Source of the DNA: Caprimulgus europaeus | Taxonomy: Eukaryota; Chordata; Aves; Caprimulgiformes; Caprimulgidae | Direction of reading: 5' to 3' | Assembly (NCBI GenBank): GCA_907165065.1 | Contig: OU015528.1 | Location: 39,919,515-39,983,514 of the forward strand | Length of the DNA stretch: 64,000 bases | Shown: piece after piece, positions 39,600 through 49,749 of the stretch | Numbering within the stretch: the stretch's first letter is position 1 | Layout of the letters: each line of letters opens with the position of its first letter | Program-made: the position numbers and the translations under genes | The notes under the pieces: model-generated | Databases searched by the model: none | Seen by the model: only the letters and a program-made list of their open reading frames with translations | Told to the model about the DNA's origin: nothing

Positions 39600-40502
39600 C
39601 AAAACTCAGGAAAGTAAAAAGCAGTGTTTTCTATTAGTATATTACCAGTTTAATATGAAGTCAAGTAAAATTCTAGAGGATTACTGAATTTCTAATAAGA
39701 GACAAAATAAAGAACAATAATAGATATTCTTTGTAGGTATACAAATACTTTTTTGTCAAATATCTCTCAACCTTAAAAATCTTTGAAAAAGATCATACTT
39801 TTGTGAAATGTATGTGGTAATAGAAATATCATAGCCTTGACAGCATTCTCTACCACATTTTTCTATAATTTGCTCTTTCTTTAATTTTTTTTTATATAGT
39901 ATATTTGACTGCATTAAATATTTGTTCAATACAATAACAACCAGCATATTACTATAGATTAGAATCTAGTGATAACATATTCATAATTAATGATTAATGT
40001 AGTGTTTATATATTAATATTATATTACATAATTTCAATATTTCAAATGTTATTTGCATTATTCATTATTTTAATTCTAAATAAAGAAATAAAGTTATTAA
40101 AAAGGCAAAAATACAAACTGATGGTGCTTTTTCTTGAAAGATATTCTCCTAAGCATAGTAAAGTTTAGCTGTGTCAAAATTCCAGTGTTCCTATGGTACT
40201 GCAGTTCTGAATACAGCTATGTAAAACATTTGTGTTTGTAGATCCAAATCAAAGAAAACATTTCTGTCACGGAAAGACACTGACACAAGTATGCACTGCA
40301 AACTAAATCCAGACCATGTCCATAGCAGAGATTGTCCCCTTTCAGTCTTTCAAGCTTCTTAAAAGGAGGTAAAATTTCTACAGTCTAAACCAGAAACAAT
40401 CTTTTCAATTTTAGATAAAGATGGTGTAGGGAGGTGCAATTGCCAGCACAGAGCAGGGGCTGCCTGCAGTCTCCTCTGTTACAAGGAGCTAGCTGAGATT
40501 AA
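39600..40502. other. Unique DNA, AT-rich then GC-richer
   Basis: Very AT-rich to about 40100, with no gene. From about 40420 the base composition rises (CAGCACAGAGCAGGGGCTGC), forming the left half of a GC-richer patch into which the solo LTR inserted. Confidence 0.55.
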
Positions 40503-40508
40503 CCTGTG
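40503..40508. repeat. Target-site duplication, left copy
   Basis: CCTGTG immediately left of the LTR, identical to 40820-40825. Confidence 0.85.
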
Positions 40509-40566
40509 TGTTGTGAGCGGAGGAAGCAAGGGGTCGATCCAATATGGATGGTAAACAAGCTTCAAC

Positions 40567-40572
40567 TTTATT
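40567..40572 (-). promoter_or_regulatory. LTR polyadenylation signal AATAAA
   Basis: Minus-strand AATAAA lies 15 bp downstream of the TATA-like box and about 58 bp before the LTR end, implying a short R region. Confidence 0.7.
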
Positions 40573-40587
40573 TGCAGAACACAACTT

Positions 40588-40595
40588 CTTTTATG
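40588..40595 (-). promoter_or_regulatory. LTR TATA-like box CATAAAAG
   Basis: Correctly placed between the CCAAT boxes and the AATAAA signal on the minus strand. Activity today is unknown. Confidence 0.6.
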
Positions 40596-40611
40596 CTTTC
40601 CCACAACGACC

Positions 40612-40679
40612 ATGCACACATGTCACATCCCGATTGGCCATATCAGAAGGCTATGCACACGTCACACTCTGATTGGCCA
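40612..40679 (-). promoter_or_regulatory. Duplicated CCAAT-box module in the LTR U3
   Basis: Two copies of a 27-29-bp module (40612-40640 and 40653-40679) both carry ATGCACAC, GTCACA and GATTGGCCA. Read in LTR direction each contains a CCAAT box (complement of ATTGG at 40633-40637 and 40672-40676) and a TGACGTG- or TGACATG-like site that resembles a CRE/E-box. Duplicated U3 modules are common in retroviral enhancers. Confidence 0.6.
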
Positions 40680-40819
40680 CCGCAACTTTGCCAACACTCT
40701 CTGCAGAGCTCCCATGTGCTAGCCCTCTCACGTGCTAGCCGAGGCTTAGCCATGCTAAAAGCCAGTGATTAAGTTGCCCAGGGAACTAATGTCCCTGTTC
40801 CTTAAGCCATTCCCCAACA

Positions 40820-40825
40820 CCTGTG
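40820..40825. repeat. Target-site duplication, right copy
   Basis: CCTGTG immediately right of the LTR, identical to 40503-40508. Confidence 0.85.
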
Positions 40826-40876
40826 TCCAAGGGACCTGTGCAGCACAACATGGGCCTGATGGCCACGCCGTGTGTG

Positions 40877-40931
40877 CAGCACAGCACAGCCCAGCCCAGC
40901 TCAGCCCAGCCCAGCCCAGCACAGCACAGCC
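40877..40931. repeat. (CAGCM)n minisatellite
   Basis: About eleven five-base units of CAGCA or CAGCC with one T substitution in the middle. CAGCA units lie at both ends and CAGCC units in the centre. It accounts for a proline/alanine/glutamine-rich open frame that is not a gene. Confidence 0.85.
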
Positions 40932-43900
40932 TGTTACTTTTGAGGTTAGCTGTGCTTTGGATCACTCACTCCCACTCCCTCCTCCATGGTCAGAAACACT
41001 ATAGCAGCTCCCATGGCATGGCATGGTGATACTTCTGTTGGCTTCAGATCAGACCCATTCCACAAAGAAAAAAAATTAAAAAAATAAAAATCAAATTTTC
41101 CACCATTTATCGAGCCAGAAATAAATTTATTTGTTTAATACCTGTTTTAGCAGCTTGTGATTGAAGTTAGGAAAAAAATGCTCTCTTTGTTTACTGTAGA
41201 AACTCTGAAACTACAGAAACCAAAAGTGAGCAAGGAAAAGGAATAGCTCAAGGTAAAACTTTTATGGGAATATTTATTTTAATAAGGATACTATCCCTGT
41301 CATTCAAAGCTCTTTCTCTTAAAAAAATGCTTCAGTTAGACTAACCTCGACTGAACAATTTTATCTGAAAAAATACTACAGGAACACAGCAGTTTTCCTG
41401 TTTTCTGAAAATGCTAATAGCTAATATATTCACCCAGTATCCTAGAAAAAAGATTCAGTTTACTCTTCAGCGTACTGAATAAATCTACATCTTTCTTTCC
41501 TTGAGAAAACTCCCTAGCCACCACAGTAAAAAGTGTTCTGGCCTCTACTGTAAATTTTGCCCCATTTAGTTTAAACACAGATTAAGGACTGGAATCAATA
41601 TGCTACTTTAAACTTGGTAAATTGATAGTTTACTTTAAAATTACCAGACAAAAGTATCCCTTCCAGGTTTCTCCACAATTATTTATTTTGAATAAAGTAC
41701 AAGCACTCCCGGGACAAGTCAGGATTGTTCTATTTCTATAGCAAATATCTAGGAAAAAAGTCAGTGTCATTATATGATAAAAAATAGAGTTCAAAATTTC
41801 AATAAACTGTAGAAGTAGGGTGTCTGCAACAGTTTTGTCTTCTTTCTTTCCTCCTCTTTCTTCCTACCTTCCATCTTTTCCTCTTATATCCTATTGCAGA
41901 TTAAATGAAATTTTTGTTAAGTGTAAAAAACTGGATTCAGCTGCTGAAAAGAATAAATCAGTTAATTGAAAAATCATTTTACATTACTCTAAACCTGTTT
42001 TTCAAATGATGAAATCAAGATCAAAAATCTCTGTTAGTGTACATTACACAAACACAAAAATAGATAGCTATAACTTTTCCATATGATGTTGTTTGAAAAT
42101 GTTCAGCCATGAAGGAAAAAATAAACAAAAGGAGATTTTCCTTAGATATCACTTTACCTGCATAAAATGGGAGATTAAAATATGTTTGTGGTTACTGTAC
42201 ACATGATGTATACCATACACCAGCATCTTTTTCCAACACTAACAGGTTTGTTTAAAAAATCAGAGGGGGAAAAGTAAAACCAGTACAGATTCCTCAAGAT
42301 CTCCATCCTCAAAACACAGACTCTTTGAGATTCAAAGCAATAGAGATCTCAAAACATCTTTGATATTCTTATGTCTTTGAAGTTTTGGGCAATGACTAGG
42401 TGGCCATTCCATATCAATGCATTGACCTAACTTGGACTCCAGATAGCAATCTTTCTTCTTTGGCATAGTTTTCTGAAAACTCTCACTTTTCAACGTTTAA
42501 TATATCATCTATAGTTTGAGATGTTGGAAGTCTATCACAGAACATTTTTATTTCAGATCTGAATACTTCGTCTACTATAAATCACTTATTCAATAAGACT
42601 TGCAACCCAAATTTCCTGTTTCCTCTTTCATTTGTATACCACGTGTATTTATCACCTACCCATCACATTTCTCTTTGTGCTCTTCACTGACAGCCTCATT
42701 TTGCATCCTCATGTACTTAGAATGCACTAATGTCAATATGTCTGAAGTTATGCCATTGCTCAAATATTTCACGAAGTAGTAGCTTTAAGTAATAAATTGT
42801 GAGGACAGATTTTTTCTTCTATTTTGATTCCTAGTATAACACAATTTAATCTGCCAGGTTTGAAATGACCTTTTTAGGGGTTTGGTTTGGTTTTTTGACC
42901 ATTTCTTTCTTCACTTCCTAGCACTCAGTCTTTTAAAAAGACTTTGTCAGTGTATGTAAGATTGTCTTTTTCATAAAGTACAATTATTTTGGCAATTTTT
43001 TTCCTGAAATATCATTATTAATAAAGTATTTTTCAGCCACCTAACTGAAAGGAATAAAAAAGATAGGAAATATCTTTTGGAATTCTGTAAAAAGCACAAG
43101 CACTTTAATTAGATATTTTTAAATATCCTGTCCAGTCTTAAAGATATAGTTTGTAAACCTACTTTTAAAAGTAGAAGTTTTAAAAACATTTGTCATCTTA
43201 ATGTATTTCAGAAATAGTTTGCTCTATCAACTCAGAATTCCTATATAGAAAACTTGAAAATTTGAAATGATTGATTTTTTAAGAGAGAACATTTACTATA
43301 ACAAATGCTATATGTAGAACATAGCATTTCATAATTCTATGGAATTATTTAGTTACACTTCTTATTGCACCAAAGTAATTTTAAAAACATAAAACTAGTT
43401 TCTCTCATTCTCCTGTAATCAGCTAAGTCAGAGTTGTTTACAAAATCCTTTTTAGTCCATTAAAATTAAATTATTGTGGCAGTAACATCCACAAGTATTT
43501 TTCAGGTAGATGGGCAGAGAGCTCATCTTCTGAACATTCTACAAAAGATTTTTTACCCGCTCATGTCCCACACAAGGAGAATTAGATTTTGGTTTAGAAA
43601 CTACACAACGAAATTACAAGTTACTGTAAATTTTCCAAGAAAACAAAGACACAGCAGATAGATATCTTCAGAGCCATCCCTAAGGACTGTGATTCAAAGG
43701 AAAGATTCCCTTCCCAAACACATTAGCAGACAGTTGCATTCACATAACACACATTGACTTCACTGCTATTTCAATATTTTGTTTATTTTCAATTCATTTT
43801 TGCCAGCATAACTATGAGCAAAAAGCTTCTTAAATTTTTAACAGAACATTGAAAAATGAGAAAGGAGCACTAAAATCCAGTAAAGCCATTTGATGGTAAA

Positions 43901-44551
43901 GTAAAACCAAAACTACAAGAAAAACAAAACAGAACACCAATAAGACCCTAGAGAGGTAAGGTAAATGTATTTGTGAGAGATCAGTGAATATATTTAAATA
44001 AATTCAGTTTATCAAAGAGAAAGTAGACAGGGGACCAGATTTCATTGGATAATGTAGTCATTAGAAGAAAATATAAAAAGTGTAATAATCTGGATGAGAA
44101 AAATAGCACAATATAATTGTCTGGGGCATAAGGGTAGAGAAATTAAATTCAGGAATGTATACATATATGTATGAACATGTATCATTAATGTAAAAACCAT
44201 TGAATATGCTAGGAAAGCAAGAGATTGATTCTATATTTCTTGACATCGTCAACTTAAAATCATGTTATTCTCTGGAATAAAGCTAAACACTGTATGTTGC
44301 CTTTGACTGACTGAAATTCTACCATTACAAAAATACCAATCAATATACATGATTTAAAGTTCCCGATTGGCTGGTGCATGTTTTCTGTACACTTTCCTGA
44401 CTTTCCATTTGGTCTTTCCTTTAGACGTTTTTAACTGCAGCTTTTGAAACAGTCATTTCCTTCATCTAAGTGAAAAAAATATGGTCACAATTTTTCGTTC
44501 AGGTAACTCTTTTGTATATGCCAGTAAACTATCCAAGTATACAAATATATC
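40932..44551. other. Unique AT-rich DNA, no gene seen
   Basis: No gene or named transposon recognised. Open frames are at or below about 65 codons. Confidence 0.6.
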
Positions 44552-45748
44552 AAGGATAAGAGGGTCATTAGGGGCAGTCAGCATGGCTTCACCAAGGGGA
44601 AGTCGTGCTTGACCAACCTACTAGACTTTTATGAAAACACGACGAGGTGGCTGGATGATGGTAGAGCAGTGGATGTGGTCTATCTTGATTTCAGCAAAGC
44701 ATTTGACACGGTCTCCCACAGCATCCTCGCTGATAAATTGAGGAAGTGTGGATTAGATGAGCAGGTAGTGAGATGGATTATTAACTGGCTGGTGGGAAGA
44801 AGCCAGAGAGTAGTGGTCAATGGGGCGGAGTCTAGTTGGAGACCTGTGTCTAGTGGAGTCCCTCAGGGGTCAGTACTAGGACCAGTATTATTCAATATAT
44901 TCATAAATGACCTGGATGAGGGAATTGAATGCACTGTCAGCAAGTTTGCTGATGATACAAAGCTGGGAGGAGTGGCTGACACTCCAGAAGGCTGTGCTGC
45001 CATTCAGAGAGACCTGGACAGGCTGGAGAGCTGGGCAGGGAAAAACATGATGAAATATAATAAGGGCAAGTGTAGGGTGTTGCACCTGGGCAGGAACAAC
45101 ACCAGGTTCCAGTATAGGTTAGGAAATGATCTCCTAGAGAGCAGTGAAGGGGAAAGGGATCTGGGAGTCCTGGTGGACAGCAGGATGACCATGAGCCAGC
45201 ACTGTGCCCTTGTGGCCAGGAAGGCCAATGGCATCCTGGGGTGCATTAGAAGGGGTGTAGTCAGTAGGTCAAGAGAGGTTCTTCTTCCCCTTTACTCTGC
45301 CCTGATGAGGCCACATCTGGAATATTGTGTCCAGTTCTGGGCCCCACAGTTCAAGAAGGACAGGGAGCTGCTTGAGAGAGTCCAGCAAAGAGCCACCAAA
45401 ATGATTAAGGGAGTGGAACATCTCCCTTATGAGGAAAGGCTAAGGGAGCTGGGCCTCTTTAGCTTGGAGAAGAGGAGACTGAGGGGGGACCTGATTAATG
45501 TTTATAAATATTTGAAGGGTGAGTGTCAGGAGGATAGGGCCAGGCTCTTCACAGTAACGACCGATGATAGGACAAGGGGTAATGGGTGTAAGCTGGAACA
45601 CAGGAGGTTCCGCTTAAATTTGAGAAAGAACTTCTTTACAGTAAGGGTGACAGAGCACTGGAACAGGCTGCCCAGGGGGGTTGTGGAGTCTCCTTCTCTG
45701 GAGACATTCAAGACCCGCCTGGACGCCTTCCTGGGTGAACTCATCTAG
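44552..45748 (+). CDS. CR1 ORF2 C-terminal part: reverse transcriptase remnant
   Basis: Open without interruption from the truncation point to the TAG at 45746-45748. The first complete ATG lies inside, so there is no natural start; the codons upstream of 44609 still read as reverse transcriptase ([14 protein letters not shown]). Counting from 44609, motif A is [14 protein letters not shown] with its catalytic Asp at about residue 27, motif B is [11 protein letters not shown] at 82-92, motif C is FADD at 113-116, and the thumb and C-terminal segment follow to LDAFLGELI. In an intact CR1 this protein carries an N-terminal endonuclease and copies CR1 RNA at the nicked target. Here the endonuclease and the N-terminal fingers are gone, so this is a dead-on-arrival copy despite its open frame. 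Confidence 0.85.
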   Translation, partial: KDKRVIRGSQHGFTKGKSCLTNLLDFYENTTRWLDDGRAVDVVYLDFSKAFDTVSHSILADKLRKCGLDEQVVRWIINWLVGRSQRVVVNGAESSWRPVSSGVPQGSVLGPVLFNIFINDLDEGIECTVSKFADDTKLGGVADTPEGCAAIQRDLDRLESWAGKNMMKYNKGKCRVLHLGRNNTRFQYRLGNDLLESSEGERDLGVLVDSRMTMSQHCALVARKANGILGCIRRGVVSRSREVLLPLYSALMRPHLEYCVQFWAPQFKKDRELLERVQQRATKMIKGVEHLPYEERLRELGLFSLEKRRLRGDLINVYKYLKGECQEDRARLFTVTTDDRTRGNGCKLEHRRFRLNLRKNFFTVRVTEHWNRLPRGVVESPSLETFKTRLDAFLGELI

Positions 45749-45837
45749 GTGTTCCTGCTCCGGCAGGGGGATTGGACTAGATGATCTTTCGAGGTCCCTT
45801 CCAATCCCTAATATTCTGTGATTCTGTGATTCTGTGA
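44552..45837 (+). mobile_element. CR1 LINE, 5'-truncated, nearly undamaged
   Basis: The longest CR1 piece in the window, about 1.29 kb, cut off within the fingers region of the reverse transcriptase and otherwise running to its natural 3' end with three ATTCTGTG units (45814-45837). The ORF2 remainder is open throughout. The 3' untranslated part is only about 90 bp and carries GATCTTTCGAGGTCC. Typical of CR1 insertions: truncated at the 5' end and without a poly-A tail. An older, opposite CR1 starts 32 bp further on. I see no clear target duplication. Confidence 0.96.
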
Positions 45838-45869
45838 AATATAGTTGTTTACGTAATTAAAACCTAGGA

Positions 45870-46206
45870 CATAGAAGCATAGAATCATTTTGTTTGGAAA
45901 AGACCTTTAAGATCATCAAGTCCAATCATAAAACTAACACTGTCAAGTCCTCCACTGAACCATGTCCCTAAGCACCACATCTACACATCCTTTAGACACT
46001 TCCAGGGATGCTGACTCAACCACCTCCCTAGGCAGCCTGTTCCAATGTCTTCTCTTTCAGTGAAGAAATTTTTCCTAATATCTGATATAAACCTCCCCTG
46101 GTACACCTTGGCCATTTTTTCTTGTCCTATTACTTGTTACTTGGGAAAAGAGATTGATACTCATCTCACTATAACCTCCTTTCAGGTAGTTGTAGAGAGC
46201 AATAAA
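45870..46206 (-). mobile_element. Old CR1 LINE, 3' fragment
   Basis: On the minus strand this reads from [14 protein letters not shown] through [14 protein letters not shown] and the end of ORF2 into a 3' untranslated tail ending GATTCTATGCTTCTATG at 45870. Frames are broken (for example near 46075) and substitutions are many. The tail, with the motif ATGATCTTAAAGGTCTTTTCC, is that of the older CR1 at 26.0 kb. The 5' end is lost at about 46206, followed by TA-rich sequence. Confidence 0.92.
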
Positions 46207-46217
46207 GTGATGTGTAT

Positions 46218-46283
46218 ATGTAAATATATATATATAATATCTACACATATGAGCCACTCATATATATATGATGAATATATTTT
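46218..46283. repeat. TA-rich simple sequence
   Basis: Interrupted TA runs next to the truncated 5' end of the minus-strand CR1, the same arrangement seen at 623-730. Confidence 0.75.
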
Positions 46284-46539
46284 TTTTAATGTTTAAGCAA
46301 TAATCCTTCCACCAAAATCAGTTCCAGGTCCTTAAAAATTAAAAAATATATGCCATGTTTTTTGACACGGCTGCGATTTTATCATTTATACATTAAAAAG
46401 ACAATGCAAATCTGAGAACAAAGGTAATATAATGAAAATGTTGCTGTGATCTGTCAGTACACATTTAGTATTTCTGTACATAAACCTGATGGTTGATGGA
46501 AAAGATTTTGAAAATAATCTACAGTTTGCTTTTTATTAG

Positions 46540-46645
46540 TTCCAATGGACACATATGCCTAGGTATTAGTGACAATTCACCAGGACTGTATAGTCCATTC
46601 AGCTACCAGCAGCTTTATCCAATGAAGAAAGTAAATATTGACATG
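46540..46645 (+). pseudogene. Exon-like stretch with an E2-enzyme-like motif (tentative)
   Basis: A 106-bp stretch open in one frame is preceded by a polypyrimidine tract and AG (TTTGCTTTTTATTAG) and followed by GTAAGT, so it looks like an exon. The translation begins SNGHICLGI. SNGHICL is the active-site surround of the ubiquitin-conjugating enzyme UBE2W family, and the downstream bases (around TCACCAGGACTGTATAGTCC) also look loosely collinear with UBE2W coding sequence as I remember it. The rest of the peptide (SDNSPGLYSPFSYQQLYPMKK) does not match the family well. It could be a decayed retrocopy, an exon of an unrelated gene, or chance. Confidence 0.2.
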
Positions 46646-46858
46646 GTAAGTTTTATAGCATTTTTCTATTCTTGAAAGATTTTCTGGATATTTCTTCTTT
46701 CTAGCATAAAATACCACTGGTAAATTTTACATGAAAATTTTTAGGCAAAGTTTAATGAAAAAATGTAATTTGATCTATATAATACCTTTCCTACAAACAT
46801 TTTAACAAATGTAGCATAAACCATTAGTGGAAAAAATGATTTACAAATAAAGTCTGAG

Positions 46859-46876
46859 TTTTTTTTTTTTTTTTTT
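46859..46876. repeat. Poly-T run
   Basis: Eighteen T in AT-rich DNA. No element body identified beside it. Confidence 0.85.
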
Positions 46877-47709
46877 AAATCTGGTTTATGACACACTTTC
46901 AAAGCTATGGAAAGATAATTCAATTTTAGTGATTGAAATCTAAGAAATCAGTTGGAGACAACTGTGTTGGTTTCCAAGATGCTATCATTCATGTTTTTTA
47001 TTCAATGACCTTTGGAGATCATAGAAAATCTGACGTTGCCCTTACTGGGGAAGGTCAAAGCTTAAATATTCTAAACTGAGTGTGACATCCAAGCTCATCA
47101 CAGCTTTGTGGAAGTAACTAAGTCCAGTTCTCATACACTACTTGATACTTTGTGTACAGCTGACACCTGACGCAGGACTTCTCTGTTCCCATTTGCAAAC
47201 CTGTCTGTAACAAATCTATTGTTAGAGCCATCACTAAGCCTTTCAGTAATTTTGTTTGCTAGTTATTTTAAGATTATATTCCCACATTTAAATTATTTAC
47301 TTGACATTCTGAATCTCATTTGGTTACTCTTAGTCCCATTTTTTATGTTTTCATATTACTATTTTTCCTTGCTCCCTTTACATTTGTTTCCTGTTCCTAG
47401 TTTTGCTCCACATTCTCTTTAGCTTAATATTGTTTGCAAACCTAATGAAAATGCTGTTTATCGCTTTCTCCAGAGAATTAATGAGTATGTTAAATAATAT
47501 GGATTTTGTTGCAGCTTCCTTGCATACTTCACTGCAGATCTCACGTCTAATAGTACAGAATGTAAATGTGTTGCAGCTTTTCTGTTTGTTCCTCTTCGGG
47601 TGGTTTGCTTTTCATATAACTGCTTTTATACCCAAGCAAATATGATTAAATATACCTGGAAGAATTTTTAACATAATATCAAATGACTTAGCAAAATTTA
47701 GGGTGAGAT

Positions 47710-47783
47710 GAACAAATTATTCTGCTGTTAATTTATAATTAGCTGAGAGAAGCAAATAATTCTACCATTAGTTTATAAGCAAG
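47710..47783. repeat. Diverged tandem duplication, 40-bp period
   Basis: Two adjacent copies of a unit reading CAAATTATTCTGCTGTTAAT and CAAATAATTCTACCATTAGT, each followed by TTATAA. About three quarters of positions agree by eye. Confidence 0.6.
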
Positions 47784-48533
47784 AACTACAAAGCCAATGG
47801 CTGCTTGGAAATCATTATCTTTAGATTGCCATTGTTTAATTTTATTTGAATTCCATCACACATGTTTTCTAAGTCTGTTTTCTTGTGCAGACTGTGTAAC
47901 TACTGACCAGAGAGTCCTTGCTGGACACATTAGAGCAATTTCTTTGCACCACACATATACAGAGTCTTAAAGCATTCTTAAACTAAATAGGGTATGATGA
48001 TTTAAATAATTGGTGATGAATGCTTTGCTCCAGCAGATTGTTCCATGCAACAGTTCATAGTAAGAGCATCTGGAATCAGAGAATTCTATAATTAATTGCA
48101 GACAAAATATACTATAATGCAAATTCAGATTCTTCAAGGAGAATGCCTATGCAAAAATACGTTTTATACAATTGCTTTTGTGTAATATTTTAGATATAAT
48201 ATTCACCTGTTCTTTCACATTTTTTCTTCCAGCAAAAGACAATCCTTTAAATCTTAATTATTTTAACTGTGAGGATTGCTTAGTTCTACTTAGTGCAAAA
48301 TATAGATTTAAAACAGTGCCTGGTTGTGACACTAGGTGGAGCTATCTCTTTGGAATGAGTCAACTATTGGCAATTCAACTTTTGTTCCACGTGTCATACC
48401 ACAAATTATCATCTAAAAGAAATGAAAAATTAAAAGAGGAAAAGAATAAAGATAAAAAAAATCAAAATAAGAAACCAGACAAGTAATATAATTATTAAAT
48501 TATTATGAAAAGGACTCCAGAAAAATTTCAAAT

Positions 48534-48575
48534 GAATATATATATATATATTTTATATATATAGAGAGAGAGAGG
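48534..48575. repeat. (TA)n followed by (GA)n microsatellite
   Basis: Two TA runs around TTTT, then about six GA units. Confidence 0.88.
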
Positions 48576-49749
48576 ATGATTTATTAATACACTGAGAACT
48601 TTTTCCACAGTGGTAATTTTTATCAAAGTACTATTGAGAATGTAAGGTCTGAAGAAGATTTGGTAGCCTTTAAGTAAAATGAAGTTAGTTAACAAATAAT
48701 TGCTTTGTCATAAATAATGCAGTAGCACTACATAGTGCTACTTTTCTATCATTCCTCTACTCCTCACAGATATTTCAGCAAGGAATACTGAAGAGGAGTA
48801 AAACAGCTATATTTTTCATTGTAGTCTGTATTTTGATCCCATTAGCAATGTGCTTGCGTTCTGCAGCTACTGCTCCTTGGAAGATAACACTCAATATCTA
48901 ACAACTTCTCCATGCACACAATTGTAGGCATTTCGTTTTCTAAAGATGATGTGTTTCCATAACATCTAAAGCTAGTTCCAATTAGTACCAAAACCTGTAT
49001 TTGTGAATGGAAGTTTTCTTGCAAGAGGTTACTAAAGTTTGTTAATTAAAAATAATTAAGAAGGATTCCTTGTATTAAGGTTCAAAACAACTTCTGTGGA
49101 TTTAAGGAGACTTGGAAGGAATGACTTTTAGTGAGACTCATGTAAAATTTTCTGTAGGATGCTTGAATTTTACAAGATCTTGTCAGAAGCATAAGAATAG
49201 AAACAGGAAAGCTGGCTAAGAAACAAAAAATAAATACATAGATTAGCTTTCCCATGGTTTACACAAACCTTTATTTTTTTTCCCTTTTTGAGTTTCCAAA
49301 AAAAGGTTTTCCACAAACTGTGCCAGATGTCTTTCTCCAGTGCCACATCACCACTCTTTGAATCCACTGAGTAGCAAGACCATTCTTGGCTAGCATGAAG
49401 AGTGCTACAGTCTTTTTCAAAACAAGCAGAAAAGATAAGGAAATCTGTAGCTCATTCCTTACATTCTAGCCAAAACTCGATTTCCGAAGTTACTAGTGTC
49501 TGACTAGACTGTTAAACCCTAAGGTGCACCATGTAGTGAAATACCCTGATTTTTGTGAATAATATTTTTTATTTTCTGAAACTTCTAAATATGTCTCCTG
49601 TACGTCTCCTCCATATTTTGCTATTTTCAAATAGGCACAAATTCCACGTCTCATTAATCTATTTGGCACTGGAAAACTTTTCATTAATTGACTCTGTATT
49701 TCATTGTTGTTCTTTGTAGTTACTGAAGGTAGGTAAAATGAAGTACTTG

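Larger units (their letters stand above)
40509..40819 (-). mobile_element. Solo LTR of an endogenous retrovirus
   Basis: A 311-bp element in minus orientation. It begins TGTTGGGGAATGG (at 40819) and ends GCTCACAACA (at 40509), so the termini are TGTTG...CAACA, and it is flanked by perfect 6-bp direct repeats CCTGTG. Within it on the minus strand are two CCAAT boxes, a TATA-like CATAAAAG and an AATAAA signal in promoter-to-poly(A) order. No gag, pol or env remains on either side, so this is a solo LTR left by recombination between two LTRs. A 6-bp duplication is typical of alpha- and betaretrovirus-type (class II) elements. The exact family is not recognised. Confidence 0.85.
46880..49749. other. 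Mostly unique AT-rich DNA
   Basis: No gene named. Holds an exon-like open frame at 48233-48486 (see findings), a 40-bp-period duplication at 47710-47783 and a TA/GA microsatellite at 48534-48575. The rest shows nothing recognisable. Confidence 0.5.

Noticed and set aside
40765-41029. Proline/alanine/glutamine-rich open frames
   Set aside because: Produced by the CAGCM minisatellite next to the LTR.
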